DNA from: JAEXOD01 sp963667875
GTDB taxonomy: Bacteria; Bacteroidota; Ignavibacteria; Ignavibacteriales; Melioribacteraceae
Direction: 5' to 3'
NCBI GenBank assembly: GCA_963667875.2
Contig: CAXXGC010000005.1
Location: 581,709 to 645,708, forward strand
Length of the DNA: 64,000 nt
Shown one piece after another: positions 56,295-64,000 of the stretch. Under the pieces are notes generated by a model. The model had not been told where the DNA came from. It did not search any database and worked only from the letters and a program-made list of their open reading frames with translations. Each line of letters begins with the position of its first letter. The stretch's first letter is position 1. Position numbers and translations under genes: made by a program.

Positions 56295-57284
56295 ATGTCA
56301 ATAATAGTAAGTCTTTTACCTGTAATAATGTTTTTATTGCTGCTTAATTCGCTTGATACTTTTAAGCTTTTGAAACCTAATATCATTGCAAGTGCAATGA
56401 TATGGGGATTTATTAGTGCCATTTTGGCATATCCAATAAATACTTATTTCTTTTTCATTTTTGACCAAAAAATTGTTTCGGGTCTAACTGCCCCAGTTAT
56501 TGAAGAGACCCTAAAGATTGGTATTGTTGTATATTTTTTTTATAAAGCCAAAGTTGGCTTTTTGGCCGATTCGTTAATTATTGGATTTGCCTCCGGTGCC
56601 GGATTTAGCATAATTGAAAACATTGTCTATCTTAATCAGTTTGCTTCACAAAACTTTATGCTTTGGATAATAAGAGGATTTGGTACTGCAATTATGCACG
56701 GAACTTCTACTGCCATTGCTGCCGTTGTTATCCAAAACCTTATTAGCAAAAAAGAAAAATTTAAAGCTTATTATATACTTTTCGGATTAGCTGCAAGTGT
56801 TTTTATTCATGCTGTTTTTAATAGTTTTTTATTACCACCTCTAATGCAAACAGTTTTGCAAATTACTTTATTGCCTTTAATTGTAATAAATATTTTTAAC
56901 AGAAGTGAAAAATCATTACGATATTGGATGGAAGAACAATCTAATTCCGAGTTTGAGCTATTAAGAATGATAAAAAAAGGTGAATTTAAAACTACTAGAG
57001 CAGGTAAATATATTTTATCAATTAAAAGCAAATTTTCACCTGAAGTTATTTTTGATATCCTCGCATATATTCAACTTCATCTTGAGTTATCTATTAAGGC
57101 CAAGGGAATGTTATTGATGAAGGAGTCAGGATTTGAGCCCGAAAAAGAAAATGAAGAAATAAAATTAATGTTAAATGAACTAAATTTTTTGGCTAAAAGT
57201 ATCGGGAAAACAGGAATGAGAACCTTGAGTCCAATTATACAGGTAAACAACAAAGATTTGTGGAAAATTAATCTGCTTAAATAA
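56295..57284 (+). CDS. prsW: PrsW-like intramembrane protease
   Basis: A 329-residue membrane protein with about eight hydrophobic segments in the first 215 residues. It carries the family motifs in order: GLTAPVIEETLKIG (the EExxK region), GFSIIENIVYL (ExxxY-type) and GFGTAIMHGTSTA (His), and later a VFIHAVFNSF His. PrsW of Bacillus subtilis cleaves the anti-sigma factor RsiW. The last 110 residues are soluble and not assigned. It starts 3 bases after the metallopeptidase gene, so the two are co-transcribed. An ECF sigma/anti-sigma pair lies just beyond rpmE. Confidence 0.85.
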   Translation: MSIIVSLLPVIMFLLLLNSLDTFKLLKPNIIASAMIWGFISAILAYPINTYFFFIFDQKIVSGLTAPVIEETLKIGIVVYFFYKAKVGFLADSLIIGFASGAGFSIIENIVYLNQFASQNFMLWIIRGFGTAIMHGTSTAIAAVVIQNLISKKEKFKAYYILFGLAASVFIHAVFNSFLLPPLMQTVLQITLLPLIVINIFNRSEKSLRYWMEEQSNSEFELLRMIKKGEFKTTRAGKYILSIKSKFSPEVIFDILAYIQLHLELSIKAKGMLLMKESGFEPEKENEEIKLMLNELNFLAKSIGKTGMRTLSPIIQVNNKDLWKINLLK

Positions 57285-57336
57285 ATTATTTATCTATATT
57301 AAGCTGCACACAACCCAAACAACGTTTATTTAAAAT

Positions 57337-57366
57337 AAAAAAAGGGCTGAAAATCAACCCCTTTTT
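57337..57366. terminator. Bidirectional terminator between prsW-like gene and rpmE
   Basis: AAAAAGGG (57339-57346) and CCCTTTTT (57359-57366) form a hairpin with flanking A and T runs. This suits termination from both the plus-strand membrane-protease gene and the minus-strand rpmE. Confidence 0.75.
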
Positions 57367-57389
57367 GGAAACAAAATTTTACTTATAAA

Positions 57390-57599
57390 TTAAGCTTCAG
57401 CTTTTTTACCATATTTTTTATTAAATCTTTCAACTCTACCGGTTGAATCGATCATTTTTTGTTTTCCGGTAAAGAAAGGGTGGCATTCCGAACAGATTTC
57501 TAATTTAATCTGGCTAACAGTCGAACGTGTTTCAAAAGCATTTCCACAAACACAAGTTACTGTACATTTTCTATAAGCAGGATGAATACCTTTTTTCAT
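57390..57599 (-). CDS. rpmE: 50S ribosomal protein L31 (type A, zinc-binding)
   Basis: 69 residues starting MKKGIHPAYRKCTVTCVCGN. The zinc-binding Cys are present (CVCGN and ICSECHPFFTGKQ). The open frame extends upstream to 57659, but homologues start at MKKGIHP and an AGGAG lies at a suitable distance before the ATG at 57599. The Cys-containing (C+) form implies zinc-replete growth; no zinc-free paralogue is visible here. Confidence 0.96.
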   Translation of the reverse strand: MKKGIHPAYRKCTVTCVCGNAFETRSTVSQIKLEICSECHPFFTGKQKMIDSTGRVERFNKKYGKKAEA

Positions 57600-57665
57600 T
57601 TTAAATACATCTCCTAAAATTAAGATTACTAATTTAACATAATAATCTTTAAAAATCAAATAATC

Positions 57666-58346
57666 TTATCTATTTCTGCTTTTATTAACAGCTTTTTTTA
57701 AAGAATCCACTCTTGCTTTAAGACTTTTTACAGTTGTATCTTTATTTGGTTTAACTAAAAACTCGTCCATAGGGTAATAATCACTACCTTCACTAACTAA
57801 ACGCACTTTGCTGTTATTACTATTTGTTCCGTTTTCGCCGGATAATATTTTATCCAAATCAACTGATTTTGAATCATCAAGCGGAAAAAGAGTTTTTCCT
57901 TTTTTTACAACATCATTAGATTGAACCACTACAGAATAAGTTTTTTGCTGATATGAAAAAGAACTTTCATTTATGTTTCCTGTTCCTTTACCTGACTGCA
58001 AATTTCCCATAGTATATTCTTTTACTTTTAAAGTTTCTGCGGTTTGTATGCCTGCATTTTGTTTAATTCCGGGTTCAAAATTAAAGGGATCTTCTGAATT
58101 TTTAAAATTTTCAGTAAAAAAGAAAAGCACCAAAAATGCAGAAAGCACAACAGCTCCCGCGGGAGCGAAAACAAGCAGCCATTTGTTCGTTTTTTTAGTT
58201 TCGGTTAAGTTGAAATTTTTGTTCTGAATTCTTGTCATAAGATTAAATTCAAAATTATCCGGTGCTTCAACTTTAGGAAGGTTTTTCAAAAGACCAATAA
58301 TTTGTTCATTTTCTTTTTCTTTAATATCGTATTTTTTGTTGTTCAT
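57666..58346 (-). CDS. Probable anti-sigma factor (membrane)
   Basis: A 226-residue protein. A short cytoplasmic N-terminus (IGLLKNLPKVEAPDNFEFNL, a motif common before anti-sigma membrane segments in this phylum) is followed by one membrane segment (WLLVFAPAGAVVLSAFLVLFFF, about 64-85) and an extracytoplasmic domain of about 140 residues rich in Ser, Asn and Lys. It starts 3 bases after the ECF sigma gene. No zinc-finger Cys/His are seen. The role is inferred from position and topology. Confidence 0.78.
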   Translation of the reverse strand: MNNKKYDIKEKENEQIIGLLKNLPKVEAPDNFEFNLMTRIQNKNFNLTETKKTNKWLLVFAPAGAVVLSAFLVLFFFTENFKNSEDPFNFEPGIKQNAGIQTAETLKVKEYTMGNLQSGKGTGNINESSFSYQQKTYSVVVQSNDVVKKGKTLFPLDDSKSVDLDKILSGENGTNSNNSKVRLVSEGSDYYPMDEFLVKPNKDTTVKSLKARVDSLKKAVNKSRNR

Positions 58347-58349
58347 AGG

Positions 58350-58934
58350 CTACTCTTTATAAATATTTTTAAGCAATTTTTGCAGCTTAGTTCTACCTCT
58401 GTTAATTCTTGATTTTACTGTTCCAATTGACAATTTTGTCATCTCAGCTATTTCTTCATACGAAAAACCTTGAATGTCGCGTAATATAACTACCTCTCTG
58501 TAAACCGGACGAACCTTTAATAATGCTTTTTGGATCATTTCATTTTTAATCTTACCATCCAAAATAACATCCGGTTGCAATATCGATCCATCTTCAACCT
58601 GAAGCGGTTGTTCATCATAATCGTTTGATAATGAAAGAATGTTTCTGCGTTTTCTTCTTTTTAATTCGTTTTTAGCTAAGTTTCCGGCAATTGTATAAAT
58701 CCATGTGGAAAACTTTGCAAACGATTTATAAGAATTTTTGTTCAAATAAAACTTAATCATAGTTTCTTGAACAATATCACTGCATGCATTTCTATCACCA
58801 ACAAAACGATAAACAAAGTTCATTAAAGGATCTTTGTAACGCTTTACTAAAATCTCGTAACATTCAATTGCATCAGTTGCTTGAAATTCTGCAATTAACT
58901 CTTCATCGCTTAGTTCAGTAAATTTCTTATTCAA
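58350..58934 (-). CDS. ECF RNA polymerase sigma factor (RpoE/SigW-like)
   Basis: A 194-residue sigma factor. Region 2 is YEILVKRYKDPLMNFVYRFV...ACSDIVQETMIKFYLN...KFSTWIYTIAGNLAKNELKRRKR, and region 4 is YREVVILRDIQGFSYEEIAEMTKLSIGTVKSRINRGRTKL. It is the first gene of a two-gene operon with a membrane anti-sigma candidate. In Bacteroidota this pairing is usual for envelope-stress control. The adjacent PrsW-like protease could act on the anti-sigma factor. Confidence 0.93.
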   Translation of the reverse strand: MNKKFTELSDEELIAEFQATDAIECYEILVKRYKDPLMNFVYRFVGDRNACSDIVQETMIKFYLNKNSYKSFAKFSTWIYTIAGNLAKNELKRRKRRNILSLSNDYDEQPLQVEDGSILQPDVILDGKIKNEMIQKALLKVRPVYREVVILRDIQGFSYEEIAEMTKLSIGTVKSRINRGRTKLQKLLKNIYKE

Positions 58935-59054
58935 TATTTTATACTTTTAGTTTTTTAAAATTGTTTCAATTATTTACAAATAAAAATAAACTAAATACTT
59001 AAAAAAAAACAAGCACTTAATTTTTAGCCTATTTTCCACAAAATTTCTATTGTT

Positions 59055-60761
59055 TTAACCCGCAAAACACATCAGTTCTTTTGCACTTATAATACTTGTT
59101 TCAGTAATTATTTCACCGCTTAATAATTTTGCTACTTCTATTGTGCGTTCATCTTCATTTAATTTTCTTACTTTGCTTAATACTCTGCCATTTATTTGAT
59201 GTTTTTCAACTGCATAATGTGTATCGGCCAAAGCAGCAATTTGCGGCAAATGTGTAATTGAAATTATTTGATGAAATGAACCAAGTTTTTTTAATGCAGC
59301 TCCAACTTTTTGGCCAATTCTTCCGCTTACACCTGTATCAATTTCATCAAAAATCAACAATGGCAATAAATCTTTTTTAGCCAACGATGATTTTAACGCA
59401 AGCATAACACGCGATATTTCACCACCCGACGCTATTTTTGCCAAAGGTTTTGCTGTTTCGCCTAAATTTGTTGATATATAAAACTCTACTTCATCAATTC
59501 CATTCTGATCATAATAATATTTATTATTTTCGGCAATTATATAGTTATCGCCCAGCAAATTTTGTTTATTATTAATTTTTACTTCAAAAACCGAATGATT
59601 AATTCCTAGATATTTTAATGATTCTTCAACTTCTTGTTTTAATTTAACACATGCCAATTTCCTCTCTTTGGAAATTTGCAATGCAATTTTTCCGGCTTTT
59701 TGTCTTTCTATATCTAACTGCTCTTTTAATTCCTCTATTTTGGAATTGAAGTTTGCCGCCAAATCTATTTCCGAAAATACTTTTTCTCTGTATTCCAACA
59801 CTTTTTCAATTGTAGGAGCATATTTTTTCTTTAGTCTGGAAAATGACATAATTCTTTCGCGAACTTCTTCAAGTCTTTTTGGATCAAGATCGACTTTATT
59901 TAAGTAACTTCTTACATAATCAGCTATATCCTGAACTTGGGCAATAGCAGCAACACACTCGTTTTGTTTTTCATTAAAAGAATTATCAATTTTACCTAAT
60001 TCAACAAGCTGGTTTTTAACTTTAACCAAACTATCATAGACGGCATTTTCGCTGTCATACAATACAGAGTATATTTCATTATTTGCAGATGTAAGTTTTT
60101 CCGAATTTTCTAAAATATTTAATTCCAACTCAAGTTTATTTTCTTCGTCCAACTCGGGAGCTACTTCATCAATTTCTTTTAATTGATAACGGTATAAGTC
60201 CAATTTTTCATTTAACAGCGTTTCCTTGTCCAATAATTCTTTTAATTGGCGTTTTGTTGTATTTAGTTTATTTAAAGCCGAAAAAAATTCATCTTTTAAT
60301 TGATCCAAATCAATATAATCATCTAAAAATTCAATATGTTTTTCACTTTTTAACAACGATTGATGTTCATGTTGGCCATGCAAGTCAACCAATAAATCGC
60401 CAACTTCTTTTATAGTATTTAAATTTACCGGAGTATCATTTAGAAATATTCTGTTTGATCCTTTAATTGATATTTCCCTGCGAATAATTAATTCATCTCC
60501 GAATTCAATATCATTTTCATTTAGTAATTTAGCTATTTTTATATTGTCTGTAATGTCAAATAAGCCTTCAATAACCGCTTTGTTACAATCCCTTCTTACT
60601 ACATCAACTGTGGCTCTATCGCCCAGCAGAATGCCCATAGCGTCTATTAAAATAGACTTGCCGGCTCCTGTTTCACCTGTAATAATATTTAATCCTTTTT
60701 CAAATTCAACATCAATACTTTCTATTAAAGCATAATCTTTTATTTGAAGAGATTTTAACAT
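59055..60761 (-). CDS. recN: DNA repair protein RecN
   Basis: A 568-residue SMC-like ATPase for double-strand break repair. The N-terminal head has SLQIKDYALIESIDVEF and Walker A in ITGETGAGKSILIDAMGILLG. A long central coiled coil runs from about 155 to 370. The C-terminal head has the signature ASGGEISRVMLALKS and Walker B in LLIFDEIDTGVSGRIG, followed by ISITHLPQIAA. All motifs are intact and the length is normal. It is a core genome gene and appears monocistronic. Confidence 0.97.
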   Translation of the reverse strand: MLKSLQIKDYALIESIDVEFEKGLNIITGETGAGKSILIDAMGILLGDRATVDVVRRDCNKAVIEGLFDITDNIKIAKLLNENDIEFGDELIIRREISIKGSNRIFLNDTPVNLNTIKEVGDLLVDLHGQHEHQSLLKSEKHIEFLDDYIDLDQLKDEFFSALNKLNTTKRQLKELLDKETLLNEKLDLYRYQLKEIDEVAPELDEENKLELELNILENSEKLTSANNEIYSVLYDSENAVYDSLVKVKNQLVELGKIDNSFNEKQNECVAAIAQVQDIADYVRSYLNKVDLDPKRLEEVRERIMSFSRLKKKYAPTIEKVLEYREKVFSEIDLAANFNSKIEELKEQLDIERQKAGKIALQISKERKLACVKLKQEVEESLKYLGINHSVFEVKINNKQNLLGDNYIIAENNKYYYDQNGIDEVEFYISTNLGETAKPLAKIASGGEISRVMLALKSSLAKKDLLPLLIFDEIDTGVSGRIGQKVGAALKKLGSFHQIISITHLPQIAALADTHYAVEKHQINGRVLSKVRKLNEDERTIEVAKLLSGEIITETSIISAKELMCFAG

Positions 60762-60894
60762 AACGTTTCCAAATTATATTTTATCCGAATTTTAAATTTA
60801 CGCTAAAAATTCATCTTATTCCAAAAATAATTTTATTTCGTTGATTATTAATATCATTAAACCGATTATTTATTGTTTCCTTCTTAAGGAGTCT

Positions 60895-60942
60895 TTAAAA
60901 AGGAAAAGGACAGGAACATACTAAGATGATCCCATCCTTTTC
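60895..60942 (-). terminator. Probable terminator of the T9SS cargo gene
   Basis: GAAAAGGA (60903-60910) and TCCTTTTC (60935-60942) can pair. On the minus strand the hairpin is followed by CTTTTT. The long loop makes it a weak candidate. Confidence 0.45.
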
Positions 60943-60962
60943 TTTGAACTAGGGGGACTTTT

Positions 60963-62822
60963 TTACTTTAGTAATGCCATTTTTAAAGTTTTGGTATATG
61001 AACCGGCTTTAATTGAATAGAAATATACACCGCTTGAAAGTTTTGAAGCGTTGAATTTTAATTCATAATTTCCGGCTTGTTTGGTTTCATTTACTAAAGT
61101 TGAAACTTCGCTGCCTAAGATATCGTAAATTTTAATTGTTACTACATTAGTACTAGGAATACTAAATTTAATTGTTGTTTCAGGGTTAAAAGGATTTGGA
61201 TAATTTTGACTTAAAGCAAATCCTGTTGGTATTGCTGATTCTGATTTTACTTCTGTTAATGATGATGTTGTTAACGAAAGATTTACTAAAGGTGAATAAT
61301 ATGAATTATCAGTAATTTCAACGTCTGTTAATTCAGCATCATCATAATCATAACGACCGGCCATTATTGTATAATTGCCTGTACTTAAATTAGCAGTTGT
61401 AAAATCACCTGTGCTGTTAGTAACACTTGCAGAAACAATATTATTATTGTCATCTTTAATTAATATTACGGCACCATTAATAGCAATACCATTTTCGTCG
61501 TTAATTTTACCAATTATTGAACCATCGCCATCTACAACACGGCTTAATAATGTAAAATTAATATCGCTCAAATTAGTTTCTTCAGCTATATCAAGTGTAT
61601 CAGCATCATGTTTATGGAAAGTTTGAACGCCGTCAAATCTAAAATAAGTAGGAATATAATTAGGGAATGAACATGCAAATAATAAATAATTCCCCGGAAC
61701 TAAATCGGTTAAAGTATAAGCGCCTGTAGAATCGGAAACCGCACTAACTTTATATCCATTATGATGATTATTGTTTTCGCCTAATTTAAAAGCGGTAACT
61801 GAACCAACAATAGGCAATCCTAATGTATCTTTTAATAAACCGGTAATTGAATTATTGTAAGCAGGTCTTGGATCCAATACAAAATCAATATTTTCTAAAT
61901 TTGCAGTAACAACCAAAACATCAGCTTCTTGAGCTGTTAATTTGTTATTATAATATTCAGGAATTAAATCGGAATTTACTGCTTCGGCATATACAATAAC
62001 AGTATCGTTTTCATTTAATCTTACAGAATAATTACCTTCGTGATTTGTATTTACATAACGAACATTATGCAAAGTTTCATTTTGTAAAATCACTTTTAAG
62101 CGGGCACGAACACCTGTTCCGCTTGTATCGGTAACTTTACCTTTTAAAGTAAAATGTTGTTCAATAACAAAAGGAGCAAGAGCAATATTTAATACTACCG
62201 AGGCTGTATCAGATACAGTTACAACGGTTGCATCATGCATGTTTGTTACGTTATCAAAAAATTCACATTTATACATATGTTTACTAATTGAAACATAATA
62301 ATCACCGGTTGGAACGTTAGCCGTAAAAGCTCCCAAACTATCGGTTTCTAATCTTGTAACAAATGGGAAAGAGAATCTGTTAGGAATCAGTTGTACTTTT
62401 GCATCAACTAATGGCAATCCGGTAACTTCATCGGTAACAACACCGCTTATATTTCCCGAAACTACAACAGGCTCTTCAACTGTAACACTAATTGTATCGC
62501 TTGGCAAGCTTGAAACACCGCCGGCTACTGCAACAACATAATAATTATATGTTTTGCCTAATTCAACAAAATAATCTTTGTATTCTTTACGCGGCATAAA
62601 AACATGCATTTTTACAAACTCTGTAGAATCTGAATTTTTTTTATAAATTTCAAACTTTACATCATGCAATTGAAGCTCATGTTCCCAGGTAAGCTTTATA
62701 TATTTCCTCATACCCCAATTATCAACCGTACCGGTTAAATCCGTAGGTGCAGCAGTTTGAGCAAACATCAACCCCGCCGCAAAAATGAATAAAAGTAAAA
62801 AAAGACTAACCTTATTTTTCAT
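60963..62822 (-). CDS. Secreted T9SS cargo protein with carboxypeptidase-regulatory-like domains
   Basis: A 619-residue exported protein. A signal peptide (VSLFLLLFIFAAGLMFAQ) is followed by a fibronectin-III-like domain (about 25-110). Then come four carboxypeptidase-regulatory-like (transthyretin-type) repeats (about 115-520, with ISGVVTDEVTGLPLVDAKVQ, LKGKVTDTSGTGVRARLKV, ITGLLKDTLGLPIVGSVTAF, IIGKINDENGIAINGAVIL). The C-terminal 80 residues are a type IX/Por sorting domain (LSQNYPNPFNPETTIKFSIP, SGVYFYSIKAG, ending LKMALLK). AGGAG precedes the ATG. It is probably anchored on or released from the cell surface; no catalytic domain is visible. The sorting domain is the main taxonomic clue in the window. 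Confidence 0.93.
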   Translation of the reverse strand: MKNKVSLFLLLFIFAAGLMFAQTAAPTDLTGTVDNWGMRKYIKLTWEHELQLHDVKFEIYKKNSDSTEFVKMHVFMPRKEYKDYFVELGKTYNYYVVAVAGGVSSLPSDTISVTVEEPVVVSGNISGVVTDEVTGLPLVDAKVQLIPNRFSFPFVTRLETDSLGAFTANVPTGDYYVSISKHMYKCEFFDNVTNMHDATVVTVSDTASVVLNIALAPFVIEQHFTLKGKVTDTSGTGVRARLKVILQNETLHNVRYVNTNHEGNYSVRLNENDTVIVYAEAVNSDLIPEYYNNKLTAQEADVLVVTANLENIDFVLDPRPAYNNSITGLLKDTLGLPIVGSVTAFKLGENNNHHNGYKVSAVSDSTGAYTLTDLVPGNYLLFACSFPNYIPTYFRFDGVQTFHKHDADTLDIAEETNLSDINFTLLSRVVDGDGSIIGKINDENGIAINGAVILIKDDNNNIVSASVTNSTGDFTTANLSTGNYTIMAGRYDYDDAELTDVEITDNSYYSPLVNLSLTTSSLTEVKSESAIPTGFALSQNYPNPFNPETTIKFSIPSTNVVTIKIYDILGSEVSTLVNETKQAGNYELKFNASKLSSGVYFYSIKAGSYTKTLKMALLK

Positions 62823-63175
62823 AACAACTCCTGTTTGTGATATTTTGACAACTGTAAAACTTAAATGGTTTAAATTTATATTTCATATTTTTCAATAAAA
62901 TTTCGTGCCACGTTAATTTGGGGTTATTTTATGTTAATAATTCAAATAATGAAGAACAATACTACAAATTTTGTCGAAGTACTCGACAGAATTGACGAAA
63001 GTGGAAATAATTTCAAAATAATGTATTAAAAATTAAAAATCAAGCATTGTGATCTAGACTAAGCGTACCTACTTATCGGTTGCTAAAACAGCTATAAAAT
63101 ATTATATGTAGCTAATAAGATACAGAATTTAGTAAGTTTGCGCACTCACTAAATTCGAGGAAAACGGGGAATGCA
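62823..63175. other. Intergenic region between T9SS cargo gene and transposase remnant
   Basis: About 350 bases. It contains the cargo gene promoter, a 17-bp palindrome TGTCGA-AGTAC-TCGACA at 62972-62988, and a 9-bp inverted repeat GAATTTAGT/ACTAAATTC (63125-63133 and 63148-63156) just before the transposase remnant, possibly part of the old element end. No intact gene is seen. Confidence 0.4.
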
Positions 63176-64000
63176 ACCAGAAAAAAGGCGAAAAATGCGT
63201 TGTATTTTATTGTAATAGTTTGAAGTACAAAAAAGAACGCGTCATAGGGAGAAATTGTACCAATAAACTTCCATAGAAAAACGGTACGCAAGGTAAAACG
63301 GTACAAGTGCAATGAATGTGGAGAAAACATTCAGCAAAAGAGATGAAAAAAAACAAAGATATAGTTTTTCAGGTAAAAATCGAAATAGCCCGAATGCATT
63401 TTGAAGGAACGAATGAGTTGTCGAGTGATTTCAAAACGGATCAGAGAAAAATTCTCTATTAAATACTACTCCAAGTAAAGTATGTGAAATTGTAAATGAA
63501 ATAGCCGAACAGGCGAAATCAAGTTTGGGAATAAAAATCAGATTTTTCACCAAGTTGGGAAGGAAACTTAACGATAGATGATAAATATATAAGCATACAT
63601 GGTAAGAAATGTTTTAACTTTAGTAGCCATTGATAGCAGTGGAGATGTTTGTCCATTACGAATTAATTTGGGGGAGAAGCCGGACAAAACAAATATGATG
63701 ACTTTTTCTTTATTTATAAAAGAAGTTCTAAAGTATCCGGCAAAATCAATAACCACTGATCTTGATATAATGTCTTATAAAATCAGTAGCAAAAGTATAT
63801 GGTGAAAAAGTATTGTACCAAAAATGTATTTAAACATGCATTAGCTGCTGTGGAGAGTAATAATAGAATATAGGCGCTGTAATTAGGGAATATTTTAAGC
63901 AAAAAAAAGCATTAGGTGATTTAGTTCAGCAGAATAAAGAATTAATAGAATCATACACGGAGAAAAAAAAGACCCGTGATATAGTTAAAAGCTTGTTTTA
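63176..64000 (+). pseudogene. Decayed DDE transposase, IS6/IS1-like (runs off window)
   Basis: Broken coding sequence in several frames of the plus strand. A zinc-ribbon-like N-terminus is readable around 63285-63340 (KRYKCNECGENIQQKR). A DDE-type core follows: WEGNLTIDDKYISIHGKK in one frame (about 63557-63610), then VLTLVAIDSSGDVCPLRINL and YPAKSITTDLD in the next frame (about 63605-63770). Several stops and at least two frameshifts separate the parts, so the gene is dead. The short frames on either strand here are fragments of it or shadows. The right end of the element lies outside or near the edge of the window. Confidence 0.7.

Noticed and set aside
62949..63029. 26-codon frame MKNNTTNFVEVLDRIDE..., resembling the start of small antitoxin-like proteins
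   Set aside because: It is too short and ends at once; there is no toxin partner. At most it is a remnant.
63112..63330. Minus-strand frame opposite the transposase remnant
   Set aside because: The plus strand here reads as zinc-ribbon transposase sequence; the minus frame is its shadow.
1..64000. tRNA, rRNA, riboswitch and CRISPR searches by eye
   Set aside because: No convincing candidate was seen; a covariance-model scan would be needed to exclude small RNAs in the AT-rich gaps.

Overview
The DNA is strongly AT-rich and most probably comes from a member of the Ignavibacteria or a related Bacteroidota/Chlorobi lineage. This is an inference. It rests on a secreted protein at 60963-62822 that ends in a type IX secretion (Por) sorting domain with the NYPNPFNP-type linker typical of Ignavibacteria, on the many PAS/GAF/TPR histidine kinases, and on the peptidase/propeller/barrel surface protein. 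No rRNA, tRNA or CRISPR array was recognised.

Layout. (1) 3-2223, plus strand: the C-terminal part of a SNF2-family helicase cut by the window edge, followed by a SWIM zinc-finger protein. (2) 2319-32246, minus strand: about 30 kb of sensory genes in one direction. It holds nine histidine kinases (two of them hybrids), one free receiver domain, one free MEDS sensor, and at the upstream end two small unknown proteins. Sensor inputs include PocR, MEDS, a DUF1638-like domain, an NMT1/THI5-like periplasmic binding domain, a Cache-like domain, TPRs, GAF and many PAS domains. Kinase cores and PAS/GAF blocks are shared between neighbours, so the array looks like a product of tandem duplication and module shuffling. 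A complete insertion sequence with a clear 16-bp target duplication (10558-12061) sits between two of the kinase genes. (3) 32733-41600, minus strand: a tight nine-gene operon. It carries a GT-B-like transferase, an SpsF-like cytidylyltransferase, a split transketolase, a class III aminotransferase, an SDR, a KdsC-like phosphatase, a NeuB-family synthase and a fused PlsC/GNAT acyltransferase. It looks like an unusual nonulosonate-like sugar pathway with a lipid-type acyltransferase at its end. (4) 41804-50298: a metallophosphoesterase, an Ntn-hydrolase, a small exported protein resembling an RCK_C domain, a Kef-type cation/proton antiporter behind a TetR regulator with two operator-like palindromes, a thioredoxin/NHL lipoprotein broken by one in-frame TAA, and a D-cysteine desulfhydrase/ACC-deaminase-like enzyme. 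(5) 50842-58934: an ECF sigma/anti-sigma operon with a third exported protein of unknown function, a large surface metallopeptidase with propeller and barrel, a PrsW-like membrane protease, ribosomal protein L31, and a second ECF sigma/anti-sigma pair. (6) 59055-64000: RecN, the T9SS cargo protein, and a decayed transposase at the right edge.

How the parts fit. The sensory array is the dominant feature. PocR, MEDS and DUF1638-like domains have each been linked to small hydrocarbon, C1 or corrinoid chemistry, so sensing of small organic molecules is a reasonable but unproven hypothesis. Outputs are only receiver domains, and no DNA-binding output was seen. All calls come from reading the sequence, with no database search.
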